Source of the DNA: Alkalibacter saccharofermentans DSM 14828
Lineage (GTDB): Bacteria; Bacillota; Clostridia; Eubacteriales; Alkalibacteraceae
Length of the DNA: 64,000 nt
Assembly: GCF_900128885.1 (NCBI RefSeq)
Contig: NZ_FQTU01000009.1
Coordinates: 28,663 to 92,662, forward strand
Direction of reading: 5' to 3'
The notes below the pieces were generated by a model. It ran no database searches and was not told the DNA's origin. It saw only the letters and a program-made list of their open reading frames with translations. Of the stretch, positions 33,843-42,352 are shown piece after piece. Each line of letters begins with the position of its first letter. Positions within the stretch are counted from its first letter, which is position 1. Position numbers and translations under genes: made by a program.

Positions 33843-33868
33843 TCTCAGCTTGCGGCTGGGATTTTTTT
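33843..33868 (+). terminator. Riboswitch-linked terminator before btuF
   Basis: A 7-bp stem with one G-U pair around a TTGCG loop (33843-33861), followed by seven T's (33862-33868). It lies about 55 bases after the aptamer and 48 bases before btuF, so control is probably by transcription termination. Confidence 0.7.
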
Positions 33869-33915
33869 GTTTGTGCATAAGATATTAAGAACCAAAAAAA
33901 AAGGAGGCGCAATAA

Positions 33916-34848
33916 ATGAGAAAATTAAATAAATCATTAGTTTTATTTTTGGCATTTGCAATGCTGGTAAGCTTTGCTGCATGTAGCAATTCTGAGGGAG
34001 GCGATCAAACAGGAGGATCGTCGGATAGCATTTATCCCTTGACTATAACGGATGATCTTGGCAATGAGGTCGTAATAGAATCTGAGCCTGAAAAAATAGT
34101 ATCTGTTGCTCCGAGCAGTACGGAAATAATATTTGCATTGGGATTAGGGGAAAAATTAGTAGGCAGAAGCGAGTTCTGCAACTATCCTGAAGAAGCTGCA
34201 GAAGTTGAAGTGGTAGGTGGGTTTTCAGGACCAAACACTGAACTTATCTTGGAGCTTGAGCCGGACGTGCTGTTCGCAGCGGGTTCAGTTCCTGAGGAAG
34301 AGAAGATTTTGCTCGAAGGGGCTGGCATCAAAGTCATAGTGTACAATCCTGAAGATATAGACGGCGTATTAAAAAATATTGAGTTGACGGGCAAGGTGCT
34401 AAACGTTTCAGAAACAGCTTCAGACATTGTGGAAAGCTTGCAGGCAAAAAGACAAGAAATAGTAAGCATGGTGTCAGGAGAAGAAGCGAAGCGGGTATTT
34501 ATAGATCTGGGGAGCTTCATATCTGCAGGAAGCGGGTCATTTATAGATTCAATTCTTTCTGAGCTTGGAGCTGAAAATGTAGCTGCAAAAGGCGAGGGGC
34601 AGTGGCCTACCCTTACGTTAGAGCAGGTTGTGGACGCAGATCCCCAAGTATACATTTCCCTATACCCTACGATTGAAGAGCTCAACGAAACTCCGGGGTT
34701 AAGTGAGGTTTCTGCATTCCAAAACGACCAAGTAGTGGTCATACCCTGGGGAATTGAAGAACACGATTTCGTTCAAAGGCCGGGACCTAGAGTCATTCAA
34801 GGTCTAGAATTATACGCAGAGATAATATACCCTTCGTTATTTGAATAA
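33916..34848 (+). CDS. btuF: Corrinoid ABC transporter, substrate-binding lipoprotein
   Basis: A periplasmic-binding-type protein of the BtuF/FepB cluster (310 residues). The N-terminal signal ends in a lipobox with lipidated Cys23 (VSFAAC), so it is anchored on the outer face of the membrane. The binding domain begins at PLTITDDLGNEVVIESEPEKIVSVAPSSTEIIFALGLGEKLVGRSEFCNYP, split here only for recognition as the BtuF-type start (about 41-95). The cobalamin riboswitch upstream and the cob genes downstream indicate cobalamin or cobinamide rather than siderophore as the substrate. AAGGAGG precedes the ATG. Confidence 0.9.
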   Translation: MRKLNKSLVLFLAFAMLVSFAACSNSEGGDQTGGSSDSIYPLTITDDLGNEVVIESEPEKIVSVAPSSTEIIFALGLGEKLVGRSEFCNYPEEAAEVEVVGGFSGPNTELILELEPDVLFAAGSVPEEEKILLEGAGIKVIVYNPEDIDGVLKNIELTGKVLNVSETASDIVESLQAKRQEIVSMVSGEEAKRVFIDLGSFISAGSGSFIDSILSELGAENVAAKGEGQWPTLTLEQVVDADPQVYISLYPTIEELNETPGLSEVSAFQNDQVVVIPWGIEEHDFVQRPGPRVIQGLELYAEIIYPSLFE

Positions 34849-34852
34849 ATCG

Positions 34853-34883
34853 ATCCAGGGGCGCTGTTTTTGCGCCCCTGGAT
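34853..34883 (+). terminator. Strong hairpin between btuF and btuC
   Basis: A perfect 12-bp GC-rich stem (34853-34864 with 34872-34883) with a T-rich loop, followed by TTTAAAA. It is probably a partial terminator or 3'-end stabiliser that yields more lipoprotein than permease. Confidence 0.6.
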
Positions 34884-34932
34884 TTTAAAAACTTCAATAT
34901 TTATGAAGACAAGATAAAGGTGGCAGATACAA

Positions 34933-35961
34933 GTGAAAAAGTTATCCAATAAAAAACTTGCAATGTTAGTGTCGATATTGTGTTTTGCCGTGGTGATATT
35001 CTCTACAACTATAGGTATAGCAGATATAAGCTTTATTCAGACCATAAAGATCCTGCTGAACAGGATTTTGTTAATGGACATGGATATGGAAGGCATCAAG
35101 TCATCTGCATCCGCTATCATTTGGCTCATAAGATTTCCGAGAGCACTGCTTGCTTTTTTCGTAGGAGGCTCTTTGGCGATCTGCGGAGTTTCGTATCAGA
35201 GCATTTTCAAAAATCCCATGGCGGATCCTTACATCCTAGGTGTTTCATCAGGAGCTGCATTGGGTGCTACTGTGGGGATTGTGGCCAGGCTGGAGTTTTA
35301 CATCTTCGGACTGAATGCAATATCCATACTGGCTTTTATAGGTGCGACAGGATCGTTGTTTTTGGTGTACAACATATCAAGGGTAGGAAAAAAAGTACCT
35401 GTAAACACCCTTCTGCTAAGTGGCATAGCAATCGGTCAATTTCTATCTGCAGCAATATCCCTGATGATGGTTTTCGCCAATGATCTGCACCGGATAATAT
35501 TTTGGACCATGGGCAGTTTCAATGCAAGAAGCTGGAGCCAGCTGATAATGGTCCTGCCTTATGCGCTCATAGGTTTTGCAGTGATATTTTCCACCCAAAG
35601 GGAGATGGATATCATGCTTTTGGGAGAAGATACAGCAGCCCAATTGGGGGTTGATACTGAAAGGCTAAAAAGGAAAATACTCGTTACTACAGCACTTGTT
35701 ACAGCAGCTTCTGTAAGTGTGACAGGTATCATAGGTTTTGTAGGCCTTATAATTCCCCATATAGTAAGGATATTTACGGGACCGAAGCACATCTACCTTA
35801 TACCCTACTCCTTTGTGGCTGGAGGGATTTTTATGATATTGTGCGACACGCTGGCAAGGTCGATGATCAGCCAGGAAATACCCGTGGGTATAATTACGGC
35901 GCTTTTTGGTGGACCTTTTTTTGTATACCTGTTGAAACAAAGAAAAACAGGGGGATTATGA
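34933..35961 (+). CDS. btuC: Corrinoid ABC transporter permease (FecCD family)
   Basis: A 342-residue permease with about ten transmembrane helices. Family motifs include RFPRALLAFFVGGSLAICGVSYQ near 55-77, NPMADPYILGVSSGAALGA near 95-113 and GFVGLIIPHIVRIFTG near 267-282, the last being the loop contacting the ATPase. The start is GTG at 34933, 11 bases after AAAGGTGG. It follows btuF after an 84-base gap containing a hairpin and ends 1 base before btuD. Confidence 0.92.
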   Translation: MKKLSNKKLAMLVSILCFAVVIFSTTIGIADISFIQTIKILLNRILLMDMDMEGIKSSASAIIWLIRFPRALLAFFVGGSLAICGVSYQSIFKNPMADPYILGVSSGAALGATVGIVARLEFYIFGLNAISILAFIGATGSLFLVYNISRVGKKVPVNTLLLSGIAIGQFLSAAISLMMVFANDLHRIIFWTMGSFNARSWSQLIMVLPYALIGFAVIFSTQREMDIMLLGEDTAAQLGVDTERLKRKILVTTALVTAASVSVTGIIGFVGLIIPHIVRIFTGPKHIYLIPYSFVAGGIFMILCDTLARSMISQEIPVGIITALFGGPFFVYLLKQRKTGGL

Positions 35962-35962
35962 T

Positions 35963-37210
35963 ATGATTACTCAACTTTCTCTAGAAAACATAACAGTGGC
36001 TTATGGCGAAAAAACCGTGCTCGAGAACCTGACCATAGGAATCAACCAAGGAGAATTCGTAGGAATAATAGGCCCCAACGGCTCGGGTAAATCTACATTG
36101 ATAAAAGCGATCACAGATATAATTGATATTAAAAATGGAAAGATAAGTATCGACGGAAAAATCAACAGTAAGCTTAGCAGAAAAGAAAGAGCAAGACTTG
36201 TGGCAGTAGTTCCCCAAGAGTTCAATGTGGATTTTGAATTTAATGCTTTCGATATCGTGATGATGGGCAGAAACCCTCATGTTTCTAAAGACAAGAAAAA
36301 TCCTTCCAGGGATTACGATATCGTTTACGAAGCGATGCTCATGACAAATACTTGGCAGTTCAAAGACAGGTATTTCAACCAACTCAGCGGCGGGGAAAGG
36401 CAAAGGGTGATCATAGCCAGAGCCATAGCGCAACAGTCTAAGATAATACTGCTAGATGAACCCACTTCTCACTTGGACATCCATCATCAGCTTGAAGTGC
36501 TGGAGTTGGTAAAGATGCTCAACAAGAACAGAAACGTTACAATACTAGCAGTTCTTCACGACATAAATATGGCGGCCAGGTTCAGCGACAGGCTCATACT
36601 GTTAAATGACAAAAAAGTCATTGTAGATGGAACACCGGAACAGGTTATTGATGAAAAATATCTTGGCAGGGTCTACGAAATGGAGATGCTGGTACGTAGA
36701 AACAAGATGCTATCTACCAAGGAAGTGGTTCCGATACGGGTAATCAAAGGCAAGACAGAGCTAGCGAGAACTAGAATACATGTAATTTGCGGCGGAGGAA
36801 GTGGCGAGCAGATACTGGAAAGCCTTAATTCCAAAGGTTTTGAAGTTACCTGTGGGGTAGTGAACAAAGGTGACAGCGATTGGGATATAAGCAAAATGAT
36901 AGGAATCTCTTGTGTGGAATGCAAACCTTTCAGTGAAATAGATGATAAAAGTCATCTAGAAAATATTGAGATGGTAAAAAGAGCAGATTATATTTTGGTT
37001 ACCGACGTGCCATTCGGTCTGGGGAATCTAAAGAACTTGGAAGCTCTTTTTAATACTGATAGCCCGATTTACATGATCAAGGGACAAGGTCAGTTTGACT
37101 ATGCCGAAGGTGCCGCTGAAAGCATATTGGAAAAGCTAGAAAAAACAAAAGAAATCGAATATATAAAAAGCTATAAGGAGTTTTTGAAAGCGATCGGCAA
37201 AGGAGAATAG
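35963..37210 (+). CDS. btuD: Corrinoid ABC transporter ATPase with C-terminal Rossmann-like extension
   Basis: Residues 1-255 are a standard FecE/BtuD ATPase: Walker A GPNGSGKST (37-45), signature LSGGE (141-145), Walker B ILLDE (162-166) and H-loop His199. An extra domain of about 150 residues follows (about 265-415). It contains IHVICGGGSGEQIL near 272-285, conserved-looking DVPFGLGNLKNLEAL, and alternating strand/helix pattern, which suggests a nucleotide-binding-like Rossmann fold. E. coli BtuD has no such domain. Its role (regulation, cobamide handling or nucleotide sensing) is unknown. It lies 1 base after btuC and 4 bases before cobQ. Confidence 0.9.
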   Translation: MITQLSLENITVAYGEKTVLENLTIGINQGEFVGIIGPNGSGKSTLIKAITDIIDIKNGKISIDGKINSKLSRKERARLVAVVPQEFNVDFEFNAFDIVMMGRNPHVSKDKKNPSRDYDIVYEAMLMTNTWQFKDRYFNQLSGGERQRVIIARAIAQQSKIILLDEPTSHLDIHHQLEVLELVKMLNKNRNVTILAVLHDINMAARFSDRLILLNDKKVIVDGTPEQVIDEKYLGRVYEMEMLVRRNKMLSTKEVVPIRVIKGKTELARTRIHVICGGGSGEQILESLNSKGFEVTCGVVNKGDSDWDISKMIGISCVECKPFSEIDDKSHLENIEMVKRADYILVTDVPFGLGNLKNLEALFNTDSPIYMIKGQGQFDYAEGAAESILEKLEKTKEIEYIKSYKEFLKAIGKGE

Positions 37211-37214
37211 CGGG

Positions 37215-38702
37215 ATGAGAAAACCAAGTATAATGTTTCAAGGGACAGGTTCGTCAGTGGGCAAGAGCATTCTGACGGCAGGAATATCCAGGGTTTTAAA
37301 GAATAGAGGCTTGAATGTTGCGCCTTTTAAATCTCAGAACATGGCATTGAACAGTTTCATCACGGCAGACGGAAAAGAGATGGGAAGAGCCCAAGTAGTA
37401 CAGGCGGAAGCTGCTGGGATAGAGCCAAAAGTGCATATGAATCCCATTTTGCTTAAGCCCTCTTCAGACGTAGGGGCTCAAGTAATATTAATGGGTGAAG
37501 TCTATAAAAATATGGATGCCAGAGAATACCATGCATATAAGCCGAAACTTAAGAAGCTTGTAAAAAGCGCCTATGAAATGCTGGAAAGGGAACATGATTG
37601 CATTGTTCTAGAAGGGGCAGGTAGTCCTGCTGAAATCAACTTAAGGGAAGACGACCTGGTAAACATGGGGATGGCAGAGCTTTGTGATTGTCCTGTAGTG
37701 TTAATTGGAGACATAGACAGAGGTGGTGTCTTTGCCTCTATATACGGAACATATATGCTCCTGGAAGATAATGAAAAGGAGAGGGTAAAGGGGTTTGTGA
37801 TCAATAAATTTAGAGGAGATATCACCCTGCTCACTTCAGGAATAGAAATGTTGGAGGGAAAGATAGGCATACCTTGTCTCGGCGTAGTCCCTTATTTTAG
37901 GCATCACATAGACGATGAGGACAGCGTTTCTCTCAGGTTTGGAGAGAAGAAAAACAAAGATGTAAAAATCGGAGTATTAAAACTTCCCCATATATCAAAT
38001 TTTACAGACTATACTCCTTTTGAGATGGAAGAGGACGTGGAAATAAGATACATTAAAAGCAGTTATGAATTTGAAGGCATTGATTTTTTAATAATTCCGG
38101 GCAGCAAGAATACCATTGAGGACATGATATACCTTAAAGAAACCGGAATGAAGGAGCAGGTATTAAAGCTTCATAAAAAGGGAGTGCCGATATTTGGGAT
38201 ATGTGGAGGGTATCAGATACTGGGGAAAAAGATCATTGATTATGGCAATTATGAATCTCGAGTGAATGAAATAGACGGACTGGGACTCATAGATTCGATT
38301 ACTACAATATTCCAAGGGAAAAGAACGGAGCAGGTAAATGGGAAGCTATGCTTCGATTATTTTGGGAATAAGCTAAGGGATAGAGTATCGGGTTATGAAA
38401 TACATATGGGAGTAACAGAGCTAAAAGAAGACATAAATCCCATGCTGATATTGAGCACTGGGGAAAGGGAAGGTGCGGTTAAAGACGGTGGACTGGTTTC
38501 AGGCACGTATCTTCATGGCATTTTCGACAATGAAGAACCTAGAAAGACTATTTTGAATGCCATACGGAAAGATAAAGGCGTTGAAAACGGAAAGGCTACG
38601 GAGAGTTTTTCCCAGTTCAAGGAAAAGCAGTACTCTCAGCTGGGTGAAGTATTAGAGAGAAGCTTGGATATAGATAAAATAATTGGAATAATGAAAGGGT
38701 AG
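37215..38702 (+). CDS. cobQ: Cobyric acid synthase (glutamine-hydrolysing)
   Basis: Amidates adenosylcobyrinic acid a,c-diamide at four carboxylates, using glutamine and ATP, to give cobyric acid. The 495 residues have a P-loop-like dethiobiotin-synthetase domain (GTGSSVGKS near 10-18, KPSSDVGAQVI near 80-90) and a C-terminal class I glutaminase domain with Cys near 331 (GICGGYQILG) and His in SGTYLHGIFDN. Its presence with a corrinoid importer hints that the cell either makes corrinoids de novo elsewhere in the genome or takes up incomplete ones. It starts 4 bases after btuD. Confidence 0.95.
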   Translation: MRKPSIMFQGTGSSVGKSILTAGISRVLKNRGLNVAPFKSQNMALNSFITADGKEMGRAQVVQAEAAGIEPKVHMNPILLKPSSDVGAQVILMGEVYKNMDAREYHAYKPKLKKLVKSAYEMLEREHDCIVLEGAGSPAEINLREDDLVNMGMAELCDCPVVLIGDIDRGGVFASIYGTYMLLEDNEKERVKGFVINKFRGDITLLTSGIEMLEGKIGIPCLGVVPYFRHHIDDEDSVSLRFGEKKNKDVKIGVLKLPHISNFTDYTPFEMEEDVEIRYIKSSYEFEGIDFLIIPGSKNTIEDMIYLKETGMKEQVLKLHKKGVPIFGICGGYQILGKKIIDYGNYESRVNEIDGLGLIDSITTIFQGKRTEQVNGKLCFDYFGNKLRDRVSGYEIHMGVTELKEDINPMLILSTGEREGAVKDGGLVSGTYLHGIFDNEEPRKTILNAIRKDKGVENGKATESFSQFKEKQYSQLGEVLERSLDIDKIIGIMKG

Positions 38703-38705
38703 CAT

Positions 38706-39257
38706 ATGGGGAAAATTACTTTGGTAACCGGAGGGGCAAGAAGCGGGAAAAGCACTTTTGCCGAGAACAGAGCTAGAGAAAAGGAAAAAGTCGCATATAT
38801 AGCAACTTCCATACCTTTTGATGAGGGAATGGCTCACAGGATAAAGAAGCACAGGGAGCAAAGGCCTAACAGCTGGATTACGGTGGAAAAGCACAAGGAT
38901 TTTAACAGCTTGACGTTAACGCCTGAAATAAAAGATTGTGGTCTTTTCCTTGTTGATTGCCTGACAGTTATGATCACTAATCTGATGTTTTACAGTGGTC
39001 TTGATTTTGACACATGCTCCCATGAGCAGGTGGATGATTTGGAGCTGGAAATTAAAAAAGAGGTGGATAGCCTTTTAAATCTTGCATTAGACAAGGACAT
39101 GATTATAGTGACAAATGAACTGGGCATGGGGTTGGTCCCCGCGTACAAAATGGGAAGCTATTTCCGGGATATAGCCGGAAGGATGAACCAGCTAGTGGCC
39201 CAGAGGGCGGATGAAGTATATTTTATTGTGAGTGGAATAGAAATCAAAATCAAGTAG
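38706..39257 (+). CDS. cobU: Adenosylcobinamide kinase/guanylyltransferase
   Basis: Phosphorylates adenosylcobinamide and then attaches GMP to give AdoCbi-GDP. The 183 residues have a P-loop GGARSGKST (9-17), the likely GMP-acceptor His in AHRIKKHREQRP near 45-50, and the late motif TNELGMGLVPAYKMGSYFRD and GRMNQ. It lies 3 bases after cobQ and 5 bases before cobS, so it is clearly in the same operon. Confidence 0.95.
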   Translation: MGKITLVTGGARSGKSTFAENRAREKEKVAYIATSIPFDEGMAHRIKKHREQRPNSWITVEKHKDFNSLTLTPEIKDCGLFLVDCLTVMITNLMFYSGLDFDTCSHEQVDDLELEIKKEVDSLLNLALDKDMIIVTNELGMGLVPAYKMGSYFRDIAGRMNQLVAQRADEVYFIVSGIEIKIK

Positions 39258-39262
39258 GTGAG

Positions 39263-39988
39263 ATGATGAGAAAGTTGCTCATAGCGATAGGCTTTTACAC
39301 AAGGATACCAGTGAACTTTAAAAAAGAGGTCACAACAGACGAATTCTACAGCTCAATGAGGCTTATGCCGCTTGTGGGAGTCATAATCGGAGGCCTGATG
39401 TATGCCGGGAGCATTCTCTTGGAAAGATATGATGCTGATGTAAGGGGATTGAGTCTTGCGGTTTTTTATATAATGCTGACAGGTGGACTTCATATAGATG
39501 GCTATATGGATAGTTTAGACGGGCTTATGAGCAACAGAGATAAAGCTAAAGCCCTTGAAATTATGAAAGACAGCCGGGTTGGAGCTTTTGGCGCATTGGG
39601 AATAATAGTGCTCTTTGCCGTTTATGTGGTTTTCATGAAGCATTCACAATCGGAAGTGCTATTTTTAATGCCCATCGCTGGAAGGTGTTGCGGGCTGGTT
39701 TCGGCAGGGATGACTTCGTATGCAAGGGAAAGCATGGATTTGGGAGGAAGGTTCGTAGAAGGGACGAAACTATGGCATGGGGCAGCAGCGATATCGATTT
39801 GCGGGGTAATTGCAGCCTTGATTAACACTGACTACTTAGTGCCTTTGGCCGTTACAGTATTAATTGCCGCTTCCATGGTCAAGTGGATAGAAAGAAAAAT
39901 TGGTGGAACTACCGGGGACACTACGGGGATGATCATCGAGATGGCTCAAGGAGTGTTTTTAATATCGGTTTATTTCCATCTCGGATGA
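39263..39988 (+). CDS. cobS: Adenosylcobinamide-GDP ribazoletransferase (cobalamin synthase)
   Basis: An integral membrane enzyme that joins AdoCbi-GDP to alpha-ribazole or its phosphate, completing the nucleotide loop. The 241 residues have several hydrophobic helices and the family motifs FYTRIPV near 12-18, GGLHIDGYMDSLDGLMSNRDKAKAL-type acidic metal-binding region near 73-97, and DSRVGAFGALG near 102-112. Two ATG codons (39263 and 39266) follow TAGGTGAG. Its substrates come from CobU and CobT/CobC. Confidence 0.94.
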   Translation: MMRKLLIAIGFYTRIPVNFKKEVTTDEFYSSMRLMPLVGVIIGGLMYAGSILLERYDADVRGLSLAVFYIMLTGGLHIDGYMDSLDGLMSNRDKAKALEIMKDSRVGAFGALGIIVLFAVYVVFMKHSQSEVLFLMPIAGRCCGLVSAGMTSYARESMDLGGRFVEGTKLWHGAAAISICGVIAALINTDYLVPLAVTVLIAASMVKWIERKIGGTTGDTTGMIIEMAQGVFLISVYFHLG

Positions 39989-40003
39989 AAGGGGCTTTGG
40001 TGA

Positions 40004-40597
40004 ATGAAATTTTATATGGTTAGACACGTTGAGACTACCGGAAATATTGAAAATCGATTTGCGGGCATAACTGAAACAGGATACACTGAGAATGGCCTTA
40101 GGCAGTTTGAGGTGCTGACAAAGAAGCTTGCTGAAGATTTCGAGTTTGACAGCATATATTCAAGCCCCATATCCAGAGCAAAAAAAATTGCATGTGCCGT
40201 AGGCAATCAAATCAGTCTGAAAGTGAATTTAGTCCCTTCACTATCTGAAATGAACTTTGGAATATTTGAAAACCGAACTTTCAACGAAATCCAATCAGAA
40301 GACAACTATCATTGGAATAAATGGAATGAAGATTACGTAAATTATCAGATACCCGAAGGAGACAGCCTGGCTGACTTTCACAAGAAGGTTTCCGATTTTG
40401 TGGACAAGATAAAACATCAACAAGGAGCTTCCCTTGTGGTGTGCCACGGCGGGACCATACAGAGCATGGTGACACACCTTTTAAATCTTGAAATTCAAAA
40501 GAGGTGGAACTTTCATATTCCTTTGGGCGGAATGGTAGAGATAGACTATGAAAATGATTTTGGAGTAATAAGAAATTTGATGAAATTGGTTGAATAG
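40004..40597 (+). CDS. cobC: Alpha-ribazole phosphatase-like histidine phosphatase
   Basis: A 197-residue phosphoglycerate-mutase-fold phosphatase. The catalytic motif reads RHVETTGN (His8), with Val where RHGET is usual. The second His lies in VVCHGGT near 146-150 and the acid Glu in SEMNFGIFEN near 84-93. As the last gene of a cobamide operon it probably dephosphorylates alpha-ribazole-5'-phosphate made by CobT, or the cobalamin-phosphate product. The fold alone does not prove this. It ends at a clear terminator. Confidence 0.82.
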   Translation: MKFYMVRHVETTGNIENRFAGITETGYTENGLRQFEVLTKKLAEDFEFDSIYSSPISRAKKIACAVGNQISLKVNLVPSLSEMNFGIFENRTFNEIQSEDNYHWNKWNEDYVNYQIPEGDSLADFHKKVSDFVDKIKHQQGASLVVCHGGTIQSMVTHLLNLEIQKRWNFHIPLGGMVEIDYENDFGVIRNLMKLVE

Positions 40598-40626
40598 ACA
40601 GGCGGATGGACCGCTTGTCTTTTTAA
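40596..40626 (+). terminator. Terminator of the btu-cob operon
   Basis: A 10-bp stem with one G-U pair (40596-40605 with 40611-40620), a 5-base loop and a T-run. The left arm includes part of the cobC stop codon. Confidence 0.88.
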
Positions 40627-40705
40627 TATATTATAAAGAGAATGAAAAATACTTAGCAAGGTGTTAATATATAAGTAAGAAGATGGATAAAAGGAGTTGA
40701 ATATT

Positions 40706-42334
40706 TTGAACGCCATATTTGATTCACCCAAACCTATTAATGAACCTGTGCTAAGTTACAGAAAGAACAGCGAGGAGAAAAAGGCTTTAAAAGAAGAACT
40801 CAAAAATTTAATATCACAAACCATCAAGATTCCGCTGATAATCGGAGGAGAAGAAGTTTACACTGAAAAGCAGATGAAGTGCATCGTTCCTCACGACAAA
40901 AATCATGTTCTTGGATATTGCAGCGTAGCAGGAGAAAAGGAAGCTGACCTGGCAATAAAAGCTGCGATATCGGCCAAGAATGAATGGAACAGTCTTTCCT
41001 GGAATGACAGGCAGTCAATTTTTTTAAAGGCGGCAAGCCTTCTATCTACAAAGTACAGGGCAGTTGTCAACGCAGCGACAATGCTAGCCCAAAGCAAAAC
41101 CGTATATCAGGCAGAAATAGATGCAGTTTGCGAGCTGTGTGATTTCTTGAGGTTTAATGTCAAGTATCTTGACCAAATTTATGCAAGCCAACCTCTATCT
41201 GATGAATACACATGGAATAAAAGCATCTATAGGGCTTTGGAAGGATTCGTGCTGGCAGTCAGCCCCTTTAATTTTACATCCATAGCCGCTAATTTGCCTG
41301 CAGCTCCTGCCATGGCTGGCAATACAGTTATCTGGAAGCCCGCCTCGGCATCTGTTTATTCGTCATATTATATTATGAAGCTATTGATTGAAGCCGGGCT
41401 TCCCCCCGGGGTGATAAATTTCGTGCCGGGAAAGGGAAGCGAGATTGGAAAGCGTTTTCTTACATGCCCGAACCTGGCTGGAGTTCATTTTACCGGCTCC
41501 ACCAAGGTATTCAGAGGCATGTGGAAAGTAATAGGGGAAAACATCGATAACTATAAAACATATCCCAGAATTGTTGGAGAAACAGGGGGCAAGGACTTTA
41601 TATTTGCCCATTCAAGCGCGAGCATAAAGGCCTTGGTTGCCGCAATGATCAGAGGGGGATTTGAGTATCAAGGGCAAAAGTGTTCTGCGGCATCTAGGGT
41701 TTATATACCTGAGAGCATATGGTTTGATGTTAAGGAACATCTGCTGAATGAAACAGGCAAGATAAAAATGGGAGATGTAGAGGATTTCTCGAACTTCATG
41801 GGAGCTTTGATAGATGAGGAAGCCTTTATCAAAGTGACAAGATACATACAGTATGCCAAGGAGTCAAACGAAGCAAAAATCTTGATTGGCGGGCACTGGG
41901 ATGATGGGTCAGGTTACTTTGTAGAACCGACGGTGATACAAACGTCAAACCCAAAGTTCATAACCATGGAAGAAGAGATATTCGGACCTGTGCTGACGGT
42001 CTATGTATACGATGATAAAAAACTTGAAGAGACACTTAAACTCTGCGATAAAACATCTGGATATGCACTTACGGGGGCGATTTTTTCTCAAAATCCGACG
42101 ATAACGGCACTTATGAGCAAGATCCTGGCGAATGCAGCAGGCAATTTTTATATTAACGACAAGCCTACAGGAGCAGTCGTAGGCCGTCAGCCATTTGGAG
42201 GCGCCAGACATTCTGGAACAAACGACAAGGCTGGAAGCATGCTAAATATGCTTAGATGGATGAGCCCTTTGACTGTTAAGGAAAGTTTTTTACCACCCGA
42301 AAGCTTTGAATACCCTCACATGGAGGAAAAATAA
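40706..42334 (+). CDS. Delta-1-pyrroline-5-carboxylate dehydrogenase-like aldehyde dehydrogenase
   Basis: Oxidises glutamate semialdehyde/P5C to glutamate with NAD, the last step of proline and arginine catabolism. At 542 residues it fits the longer PutA/ALDH4-type family. The N-terminus FDSPKPINEPVLSYRKNSEEKKALKEEL is typical of that group. The catalytic Glu lies in VGETGGKDF near 290 and the nucleophilic Cys in GQKCSAASR near 324. The chosen start is TTG 40706, nine bases after AAGGAG; an earlier in-frame TTG at 40697 touches the ribosome binding site. No proline dehydrogenase gene is adjacent. Confidence 0.88.
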   Translation: MNAIFDSPKPINEPVLSYRKNSEEKKALKEELKNLISQTIKIPLIIGGEEVYTEKQMKCIVPHDKNHVLGYCSVAGEKEADLAIKAAISAKNEWNSLSWNDRQSIFLKAASLLSTKYRAVVNAATMLAQSKTVYQAEIDAVCELCDFLRFNVKYLDQIYASQPLSDEYTWNKSIYRALEGFVLAVSPFNFTSIAANLPAAPAMAGNTVIWKPASASVYSSYYIMKLLIEAGLPPGVINFVPGKGSEIGKRFLTCPNLAGVHFTGSTKVFRGMWKVIGENIDNYKTYPRIVGETGGKDFIFAHSSASIKALVAAMIRGGFEYQGQKCSAASRVYIPESIWFDVKEHLLNETGKIKMGDVEDFSNFMGALIDEEAFIKVTRYIQYAKESNEAKILIGGHWDDGSGYFVEPTVIQTSNPKFITMEEEIFGPVLTVYVYDDKKLEETLKLCDKTSGYALTGAIFSQNPTITALMSKILANAAGNFYINDKPTGAVVGRQPFGGARHSGTNDKAGSMLNMLRWMSPLTVKESFLPPESFEYPHMEEK

Positions 42335-42352
42335 ATTTACAAGGAGCGTTAT

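Noticed and set aside
40657..40669. Second-riboswitch-like start CAAGGTGTTAATA upstream of the P5C dehydrogenase gene
   Set aside because: Thirteen bases match the 5' end of the btuF riboswitch (33641), but none of the remaining aptamer elements follow.
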